The notes under the pieces are model-generated. The model had not been told where the DNA came from. It made no database searches and saw nothing but the letters and a program-made list of their open reading frames with translations. 64,000 nt of DNA. It comes from Solicoccozyma terricola. Taxonomy: Eukaryota; Basidiomycota; Tremellomycetes; Filobasidiales; Piskurozymaceae. Shown in pieces: positions 56,259 through 64,000 of the stretch. Numbering within the stretch: position 1 is the stretch's first letter; each line of letters begins with the position of its first letter. Both the position numbers and the translations under genes were made by a program. The stretch is taken from assembly GCA_001600875.1 (NCBI GenBank), contig BCLD01000001.1, forward strand, positions 1,235,462 through 1,299,461, in the 5' to 3' direction.

Positions 56259-57098
56259 TCACTGGCCATCCCTTGCAGCCGCCGCTCGCTTCAACCTCTC
56301 CTCTTCTTTCTTCCTCCTCTCTTCCTTTTTCCTCTCCTTTTGTATTGCCTTTTCTGCTTCAGCTTCGTCGACCTTCTTCAACGCTTCTTTCCGGACATGT
56401 GCATTTGGTTCAAAGAACATGGCGACCATCTTTGACGAGACAATGTCATCTTTCCACTTTGTTGAAATATCCTTGAGCTCGCGTGTGAACAATTCGGTGG
56501 CTGTCTTTTTCGCTTCTTCCAGTTTAGCTCCGGTAAAGTGAAGATGTTGAGCTGATGCCTTTTTATGTGCAAAAACGAGTTCCAACCTGTCACCTCGTTC
56601 TATCACTGCTTTCGAGATGGCCAACTTGTGCTCTAGGTCTGCCTTTGCTGATTCCCACGATACCTGGACTTCAGACGTCTCCATGGCTCTCGCTCGACGT
56701 TTCTTACCCTTCTCCTGGAACGACAGTTCCTTCATCTGCGCCTCCTTCTTCTCGATGAGTTTGACGATTGGTGGGTCTTGGGCGACGAGGATGAGTGTAT
56801 GTGTTTTGGTAGAGTACGAGGAAAGGATAGAGGAGAGGGGTACAGGCGGACCAAGAGAATTGTCGGTACTAGAAACAAGCTGTACGATGTTGAAGGGGAT
56901 ATGGGAGTCACGAAGACCTGCTGCCAGCTTGGTTACTGTGAGTCTCAAACCGGTGCTATGGAACGGTTTCGATGTAGAAGACGGGGGAGGAGTCATGGCG
57001 TTGGCGAGTGGAGGATGGGAAAGTGGCTGCCTGACTCTACCACGAGAGAGGACTCCGGCGAATGTGCGCAGACCAAAGGAGCAAGAGCGAGCACTCAT
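56259..57098 (-). CDS. Mitochondrial translation initiation factor IF-3 (279 aa, single exon)
   Basis: Starts at MSARSCSFGLRTFAG, a basic presequence; an upstream in-frame ATG (57176) would add 26 residues encoded by CATC repeats and is rejected. The IF3 N-domain is LRDSHIPFNIVQLV / PVPLSSILSSYS / LILVAQDPPIVKLIEKKE. The linker is Lys-rich (KGKKRRARAM), and the C-domain has EVQVSWESAKADLEHKLAISKAVIERGDRLELVF, shared by mitochondrial and bacterial IF3. The C-terminus is a highly charged Lys/Glu helix. It should keep the small mitoribosomal subunit free and aid start-codon selection. The yeast equivalent is Aim23. It is convergent with the PPR-type gene (89 bp apart) and divergent from GABA transaminase. 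Confidence 0.88.
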   Translation of the reverse strand: MSARSCSFGLRTFAGVLSRGRVRQPLSHPPLANAMTPPPSSTSKPFHSTGLRLTVTKLAAGLRDSHIPFNIVQLVSSTDNSLGPPVPLSSILSSYSTKTHTLILVAQDPPIVKLIEKKEAQMKELSFQEKGKKRRARAMETSEVQVSWESAKADLEHKLAISKAVIERGDRLELVFAHKKASAQHLHFTGAKLEEAKKTATELFTRELKDISTKWKDDIVSSKMVAMFFEPNAHVRKEALKKVDEAEAEKAIQKERKKEERRKKEEERLKRAAAARDGQ

Positions 57099-57731
57099 TG
57101 TGAGGGGGATGTGTGGGTGGGTGTGTTGGTGGATGGGGAGGTATGGAGGATGGATGGATGGATGGATGGATGTCATGGATGTGGTGAATCACGTGTTGGT
57201 GGTCGTCGCCGTCCACTCTCTTGCCGAGGGAATGTCTACCCTACAACACTTGCCTCTCGCATCCCATACTTTTTCCCCATAGCTCCTTCGGATATTGATC
57301 GGTACGGCCGCCAGCGTGCTATGCGGTTGTGCTATGTAGTTGTATACCAAGTGACTGAGGCAGAGATGTATGGGTGATCCGTCGTCGCCGTGATAAGATA
57401 GTAGCGAGCGAGCTGTGTTGTGTGTTCGTCGGCTAATCATCTGGCATGGTAATCCAGCCGAACCATCCCTGGGTAAACTGGGCCCGACCCTCACCCCGCC
57501 TCACTCCCTGTCCCTCCCTGCACTCCCTGCACTCCCTGCACTCCCTCACCACCCACCCCCCACCTCCCTCCCTCCCCCCCCTCACTCTCGGCTATCGGCT
57601 GTACAGTTGACCCACTTGTAGACGCGAACGTGAATCCAGCCAGTAGAGTACATCCTATATCAGCAGAGAGCAGAGAGCCATCCACCATCCACACCACACA
57701 CACCACCACACACCACACTCCCTCTCTCACA
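57099..57731. promoter_or_regulatory. Divergent intergenic region between IF-3 and GABA transaminase
   Basis: 633 bp without an accepted gene. It contains a GGAT tetranucleotide repeat (57146-57172), CACTCCCTGC repeats (57518-57545) and a C/CA-rich stretch just before the transaminase start. Confidence 0.5.
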
Positions 57732-58168
57732 ATGAGACCACACACAGCCATACTCCGATCCATTCGCTCAACCACCACCACCACCCACCACCCACTCACA
57801 CGTTCCCTCGCGACCGCGACCACCACCTCCACCTTCTCATCATCTTCCATATTCCCAGACGAGCCCTCCTCCCCCTCCGTATCTGGTGTCGTTCCAGGTG
57901 AAAAAGTCAAGAATGCGAGTAAGGAGATTGGACAGTTTCAGGATGGGAGGACACATGTCCTTGTTGCGGGTGAGTTAGTGGTCTGTCACCGCCGACGTTT
58001 TGACATGCTCACCAACGCAGTGTTTGACTGACTTNGNCCCCCCCCCCCCCCGACTTGTGTACGCCCGTGATAGACTATACCAAGTCGAAAGGTGAGGACT
58101 GACACCGTACCCTGCTGCTTTCCATCTCATCTGTTCCAAAACGAAAATGAGGGTAATGATACGGCTTC

Positions 58169-58201
<33 letters not shown>

Positions 58202-60116
58202 CACCCATCCAGGAAACTTTCTCTACGACGTCGATGGAAATTCATACCTCGATGTTTACTCTCAAATCGCTTCAATCCCAGTAGGGTGAGTGGTGGAACT
58301 CCGGGGGGTCGTTGTGATTCTTCGCATAACTGAACCTCCATTCCCCCCCCCCCCCCCTCCCCCCTTTGCTACATCTAGATACAACAACCCAACGCTCATC
58401 TCACTAGCTAAATCAGACATATTTGCGACAATGGCAATGAACAGACCTGCGTTGGGTGTTTTCCCACCGGGAGAATGGAAGGGTATGGTTGGTTAGTAGA
58501 CTCCCTCCTCCCGTTCTTTTTCCCCTCGCATGGTGGGCCCAATCTCGTTGGAATACTGATATACATTCACACGCGCGCTGTTCGGAATGGATAGAGGACG
58601 CTTTCTTGAGTGTGGCTCCAAAGGGTCTCAATCAGGTGTTCACAGCGATGTGAGTGCTGGAGGGGAGGAGAGGGGAGGGGGGAAGATCCCGTCCCCGGTT
58701 CTCAACTTCCACTGACCGACTCTCCTTGGCCTCCGCCCCCACGAACAGGTGTGGATCGTGCGCCAACGAATCAGCATTCAAAGCAGCATTCATGGCTTAT
58801 CGTCATCGTCAACGAGAAGAAACCCATCAAATCGAATTCACAGCTAAAGAAATGAGTTCATGTATGAATAATCAAACTCCTGGTAGTCCAGACCTCACAA
58901 TACTCAGTTTCACTAGTGCTTTTCATGGAAGATTGTTTGGAAGTTTGTCAGCGACGAGGAGTAAAGCTATTCATAAAGTTGATATCCCGGCTTTTGATTG
59001 TGAGTATGAGGCGAGTGATGTGGCCGCGGGGGGAGAATCGTTCCTTCGACAAGCCAACACATCCTGATTTCGTATTTCTACCCGGCACCCACGAACAGGG
59101 CCTGCGGTGACATGGCCAGAGGTCAAATACCCACTCGAAGAGTACGCGCGGGAAAATGCAGAAGCTGAAGCTCGTAGCTTGGCAGACGTCGAGAGGGTGA
59201 TCGTCGAGTCGTAAGTTGAGGGATATGTGTGGAGATGACTCCGTCACGCTGAAAGAATGCCAACCGACCTGTTCCCAACGAAACGTGTGTGTAGAAAACG
59301 CACAAGACCAGTCGCAGCAGTCATCATCGAACCCATCGCATCGGAAGGTGGAGACAAGCACGCATCCCCCGAGTTCTTCCGTAGTCTTCGACGAATAACC
59401 AAAGAACACGGCGTCTCGCTCATAGTAGACGAAGTTCAAACCGGCGTAGGAGCTACAGGTACATTCTGGGCCCACGAAAAATGGGGACTCGGTGCAGATA
59501 ATGCACCAGACTTTGTGACATTCTCCAAGAAAATGCAAGCCGCAGGGTTCTTCCACAAGTTGGAAACCAGGCCGAGTCAACCGTATCGTAACTTTGTGAG
59601 TCGTGTGGTTGCAGGGTTGAATCTTCCAAAGTGCGTATTCAGCTCTTTTGACCCCTCAACGCCCTCCCGCCACGACAGAACACCTGGATGGGAGACCCCA
59701 TTCGAGCACTGCAAGCCGCTTCTCAGATCTCGGTCATCAACAAGCACTCCCTCGTCCAGCATACAGCTTCCATCGGAGACAAACTTTATAATCGTCTTCA
59801 ATCCCTCGCTATCGATGGTAAAGGCGCTGGAAAGATGAGCAACCTCCGCGGTAAAGGAGATGGAACATTCATCGCTTGGGACATGGAGAGTCCAGCTGCA
59901 CGAGACGCATTACTCAAGGATATGCGACATCTCGGCGTGAATATGGCAGGGGTAAGCGTCGGACTGGGGATTGGTGTGGTGGTCCATGGTATACACAAAC
60001 TAAACTGCCGCTTTCCTTCACAGTGCGGTGAACAAACGGTCCGCCTCCGACCCATGCTCATCTTCTCGGATAATCACGCCGACATTTTGTTGGAACGCCT
60101 TGAGCAGGCAATCTAA
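57732..60116 (+). CDS. UGA1: 4-aminobutyrate (GABA) aminotransferase, mitochondrial type (508 aa, 10 exons)
   Basis: Exons: 57732-57969, 58074-58091, 58213-58285, 58379-58491, 58595-58649, 58749-58999, 59099-59210, 59295-59595, 59679-59951, 60024-60116. Class-III PLP aminotransferase. A Ser/Thr/Arg-rich presequence is followed by [70 protein letters not shown] (Asp binds the PLP ring nitrogen) and [11 protein letters not shown], whose Lys forms the Schiff base. It ends with [15 protein letters not shown]. It converts GABA and 2-oxoglutarate to succinate semialdehyde and glutamate (GABA shunt). Introns 1-3 hold C14, C30 and C15; two ambiguous bases (58035, 58037) sit at the edge of the first run. 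Exon 2 is only 18 nt. Confidence 0.95.
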
Positions 60117-60334
60117 ATGCTCTTCTTCTTTTTTGTAGTAGTACGACCACCGCGTCTCATTGTAACGATTGCGCTCATTTAAGCACAATGCATAACCCCG
60201 CCGTTTGGTATCAGACATCCAGCCCAAAGACCCAGCCGGCTACAAAACAAAATTATATTCAAGAAATCCCATCCTCTTGCCTACAATGACAGAACATTCG
60301 ACCTAACCTTTCCAACAGTATCCTCTACTTCACC

Positions 60335-62700
60335 TCAAATGGCAGCCCCTGCGTTGCAAAAATCATTAGCGATTCATCTCAGCTACTACGGCGAAAATGC
60401 AACTCACATTCCATCCTCTCCTGGGCTTTGCCAGTGGAGCTACCGCCGATGCTGCCCAAGAAATCGTCGGGGTCGGCAAAGGGGTCATTTGGGTCTAGTA
60501 GTCCTGCAGTCTGACTGGGTGCATCTGCCTCCTGGTCCTCGAGAGATCGGTAAAGCGGTTGCTGGACAGCGGCGTGACCTTTGCTTGTGGCAGCAAGGGA
60601 TTCTCGGCGAGATGGGGGACCGAGGGACGCTCGACGGGAGTGGGAGGCGCGATACTCCTGATCACTGGAGTCGTAGTCGTAGTCACTGAAATCAGAGAGA
60701 GAGCTGAGGGGGGAGTGCAGCATCAGCAAGGTCGCCTGCAAATGTGCCACCCATTTCACTCACCCCATGTCATAGTCCTCCCGAGACGGCGATTCGTCCG
60801 GAGTCAACGGAGGCGGCAATGCAGTGGCACCATAAGCGCTGGAACCACCCCTTGTTGCCTCCCGTTTCTCTCGCTTCCGCTGTGACTCAATCTTCTGTCT
60901 TTGCTGCAATTTATCCAGCTCGCCGGTACGTTGAGCTTCAAGCTTCTGTGCCTCCATCCGAAGACGCATATTCTCCATCTCACGTTCCGAAGTCGGTTCT
61001 TTCTTGGGAGCGTCCTCGTGCTCCGAGTCAGAGTCCAGCACGGCAGGCTTGGAGAGCTGGTGGGGTATGGGGCGAAGAATCAGTATCGGGGGATCAAGAA
61101 TGGGCGCCGACCACCTACCCTATCAAACAATTGAATGGCTTCCACGATCTTCTCGTTGGCTTCGAGGAGCGTTCCAACGTACTCCTCGTCAACGACGAGC
61201 TGTGCGGGGCGGCATAGCCGTCGTCAATCATCGAGAAACTTTGCATCTTATCGGCATACCATCGTTACTCACCTGGATGTATCGAATGATTGGCCGTCGC
61301 GCGACCTTTGCCTTTTCAAGATACTCCAGGACCTTGAGATTCTCGGTGACATTCTCCTTTTCGCGGTTAACGTGCTGAGCAAGATACCTCGTCAGTAAGA
61401 CTTGTTCCAATCATCCGCTCGCATACTCCCCGCCTCCCGACTCACCCTACATGCATTGACGAGATTGTTCGCTGCTTGGCTCGCATTGGCGATCGATACA
61501 AGCACCTGAGGCTTCTCCTTGGCGAAATCGAATGGCGGTCGCTTCGGCTGCTTTGCCTTTGCCTTTGCCATCTCCGCGTCTTTCTTCCTCTTCACGTCGT
61601 CCTCGGTCGCTTTACGACGTGCTGCTTCCAATCTCGCTTTATCGGTCTCCTTGTTGGTGAGAGCACGCTCCCGACGTTCTAGCTCGGCTTCCCGAGCTTC
61701 AAGGGCAGCCTTGGCTTCACGCTCTCGTTTCCGGGCTTCAGCCTCTTCTTTCGCGGCAGCGAGATCAGCGTAGGTTGGGTCGGTAGATCCGGAAGTGTAT
61801 CCTTTAGGAGCCCAGGAGTGATCAAGATCTTCGAAGCCGGATTGGCGTCTGGATGGGGCGGTGTCGGTGGCAGCTCCGGCGGCGGGCACGGCTGGTGCGG
61901 GTTTAGAGTTTTGTCGGATGGTCTGATGGGATGGAATTAAAGAACTTCAGTCGGAGGGCTTGAATTGAGGGGATAGAGCCAGTACATACTCTTTTCCCAG
62001 AGTACTGAGCGTATAAACCTGCTACCTGGCTCATCCGTGGGTCGTCCTGTGTGATTAGACGAAGTTTGTCAGAGTTATGAGACGTAGGACTGGGTCGAAG
62101 GAACACTAACGGCATATGCTAGACTCCAGGAATGGAAGACGGAGATCATCTTGCGCTTGACCTTTGCATCGGTGAGTGACTGTTGGGCAGCAAATGCCAC
62201 TAGACGTCAGCGAATGCGTGATTCTGAACGGGGCGGGCCAGATCGCATCTCTTTGCCGAGCTCACATCGGTAGCCATATCCCTCATCCTCTGCATCAGCT
62301 GTGGATTCATAAAGTGGTACTGGAACGTCTTCCCGGCATTCTCTGTGAGAGCTCGGAGGAGCTGAGTGTCGGAGAGAAAGGATTTTTTTTTAATATCAGC
62401 GATCGTTGGTAGACGTTGATAACGCGCGGCACACGGTCATTCTTCACTCACGGTAAATGCTCGGATCTGCCTATGAACATTTCCATACTTGAGCTTTTTC
62501 CTCAGCGCCCTGCTTGCTTCGGTGACCCCTTCGACGCCTTGGATACGGATGCTCTCAACCAGCTCGGCCACGCCATCCATCGAGTCCTCCTCGTATCGGT
62601 CCGAGGAGAGGATGTCGACCCAGTCGGTGATGGACGAATGCGGCTTCTCGCCGTCCAGCATGGAGCTCAGGGACTTTGCTGCGCTGAGATACTTGGACAT
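60335..62700 (-). CDS. LSB5: VHS-GAT domain protein, Lsb5-like (571 aa, 10 exons)
   Basis: Exons: 62700-62452, 62361-62266, 62179-62111, 62046-61990, 61922-61446, 61374-61273, 61199-61119, 61056-60764, 60685-60408, 60348-60335. The VHS domain (about residues 1-150) includes SITDWVDILSSDRYEEDSMDG, EASRALRKKLKYGNVHRQIR, LLRALTENAGKTF and KVKRKMISVFHSWS. A long charged coiled coil (EEAEARKREREAKAALEA) precedes a GAT-like three-helix region (ENLKVLEYLEKAKVAR, LLEANEKIVEAIQLFD). The tail is Ser/Arg-rich with DPNDPFADPDDF, a DPF-type adaptor-binding motif. Lsb5 proteins bind ubiquitin, Arf3 and Las17/Sla1 and link endocytosis to actin. It has no SH3 or FYVE domain, so it is not Hse1/Vps27. The last coding exon is 14 nt. 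Confidence 0.85.
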
Positions 62701-62897
62701 GGTGGTGGTGGTGGTGGTGGTGATAAGAGGGACGACGATGGAGAGTGAGCTTGTGAGATATGGGGTAGATGGTAGATGGTGGATGGTAGATGGGCTGGTC
62801 GATGGCGTGGGATGACGTCGGGCCACAGTAACGGAAGCATTTTCTCACGGAGGGAGCAGTCGCCACCCCGCCACCCCGCCACCCCGCCACCCCCGTC

Positions 62898-64000
62898 CTA
62901 TACAATATCATCCTCCTTCTGCATCTCATCTATCTTGCGTCCGATCTCCAGCACTTCCCCGATATCAACCACAACAAAGCACCCGTCCTCGCCCCATCGC
63001 CCAGACACTTCTTCGTCGTTGCGCGTGCAATCAAACTCGTACTGTAACAAGCAGATAGCAGATCTTCAGCGTCCGGTCGATGCCAGCATCAGGCGAAAAC
63101 ACCTTACCACGCATCCACGACTCTCATCCTCGGGAGAGAACGTGCTGTGATGTATCCCAATCGCAGCTTGACTTCCGAGCAGCTTTGCGATTTGAATCGC
63201 GTCCCACGCGTTCGAGTGCTGTGGTGATGTCAGCGAGTAGTGGTGGAGGGATATGCCCATCGTCGTGCGAAGGAAGGATAGCGAGGAACCGGTGGAGATG
63301 GGGAGAAGGGACAGGGTGACCGGGGAGTATCGACGAGCGATCTCTGTGGGGAAGTGTTAGCGAGGAGACTAGTGAAATGCCACCCATCGGCTCACCCTTG
63401 AAGGCTGGACATATCGCCTGATGTAATTCTGTTTCGGGTGCACCGGCATAGCGGTAGCCCGTGTCGCTGTGGGAATTATCAGCTTGCTGGGTCGTTGCGG
63501 GGTACCGCGTGCACTCACCCCCCGAAGAACACTTTGAATGTATCGATCCTATCGAATCCAGGTTCAGCGGCAACCATGTCCTCCGTCACAACGCCAACGA
63601 TCCAACTCGACCACAAAGTCTTCATTTGATCGAGGACACCGCGTCCTGAACGATGTTGCGCGGGTGTGCAGATGACCTTGAGTGTGAGGTTGTTGGAGGC
63701 CAGGAGCGGATCTCTGGTAACGGCCATACGGGCTGAGGTTGAAAGGTCCGAGGAGCTTGAGGAATATGAGGGGTATGTGTCCCGGTAGGCTTCAAACTCG
63801 GAGACATCGACGACCGCCTCCTGGAACCAATCGAGCTCCGTGACTTGAGAATGCGGGATCTTGCTGTCCGTGAACCATTTCTTAACCCCTGGACGTCGAC
63901 GTGTTAGTCTGACGTGTGAAGCCCTTCCCCCCCCCCCCCCAACCCACCTAGCGGGACAAAGAAGTGAACCCGCGACCGGTTCCGGGCGTACAACGCCATG
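62898..64000 (-). CDS. NAPE-PLD/FMP30-like metallo-beta-lactamase-fold phospholipase D (5' truncated by window edge)
   Basis: Visible exons: 64000-63948 (open to the edge), 63888-63519, 63466-63396, 63343-63108, 63041-62898. Family marks in order: HFFVPLGVKKWF, VTELDWFQEAVV, VICTPAQHRSGRGVLD (His metal ligand region), TLWSSWIVG, FFGGDTGYR (Asp ligand), CPAFKEIA, and LGSQAAIGIHHSTFS (late His). These are the blocks of N-acylphosphatidylethanolamine-hydrolysing phospholipase D, a zinc enzyme that releases N-acylethanolamines. The first HxHxDH motif is upstream, outside the window. It ends in an acidic helix. The first visible intron has G14 just after its donor (63927-63940). Confidence 0.85.

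Noticed and set aside
57099..57176. Upstream in-frame ATG of the IF-3 gene
   Set aside because: The extension is encoded by CATC repeats; the second Met is followed by a proper mitochondrial presequence.
1..64000. tRNA or rRNA genes
   Set aside because: No cloverleaf with A and B boxes or rRNA core was recognised by eye; a tRNAscan-SE run would decide.

Overview
The window is nuclear DNA of a filamentous or yeast-like basidiomycete, most likely a tremellomycete relative. This is inferred from very intron-dense genes (up to 18 introns per gene, mostly 45-85 nt, GTNNGT donors), basidiomycete-style gene sizes and a chromodomain Ty3/gypsy retrotransposon. There is no sign of bacterial organisation. 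All exon models were made by hand from reading frames, splice consensus and protein-family motifs; no searches were run.

Layout. 1-8738 is the 3' part of a Ty3/gypsy chromovirus: gag, pol reached by a -1 frameshift, a third sense ORF, an antisense spliced gene with a Zn2Cys6-like cysteine cluster, and the 3' LTR. An inverted solo LTR (8890-9747) follows. From 10.9 kb onward the DNA is ordinary gene-dense euchromatin: a large orphan serine-rich protein (10944-15748, -), an ATRIP/Rad26-like checkpoint protein (-), a GH88 unsaturated glucuronyl hydrolase (+), a UBL-BAG cochaperone (+), the BAR protein Rvs161 (+), two divergent membrane-anchored glutaredoxin-like proteins that lack the active-site cysteine (26095-27597 - and 29709-32180 +), a TRI12/siderophore-type MFS transporter (+), a Zn2Cys6 transcription factor (-) divergent from a flavin monooxygenase (+), a small mitochondrial membrane protein (-), an RFC small subunit (-), a cation/H+ antiporter (-), MCM2 (-), a mitochondrial PPR-type protein (+), mitochondrial IF3 (-), GABA transaminase (+), a VHS-GAT protein of the Lsb5 type (-) and the 3' part of a NAPE-PLD/FMP30-like hydrolase (-, truncated by the window edge).

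Themes. Three genes (the ATRIP-like protein, RFC, MCM2) act in S-phase replication and its checkpoint; perfect MluI boxes precede MCM2 and the ATRIP-like gene. Several genes serve mitochondria (PPR protein, IF3, GABA transaminase, DUF1279-like). The transcription factor/monooxygenase pair, with the MFS pump beyond the factor, looks like a small accessory-metabolism locus, but that is inference.

Most unusual: (1) the retrotransposon's antisense zinc-cluster gene; (2) long C or G homopolymers inside introns with a clear polarity (G after the 5' splice site, C before the 3' splice site), including one 534-nt intron carrying both; (3) six apparent GC-AG introns and exons as small as 3, 6 and 9 nt; (4) the head-to-head pair of cysteine-less glutaredoxin-like proteins.
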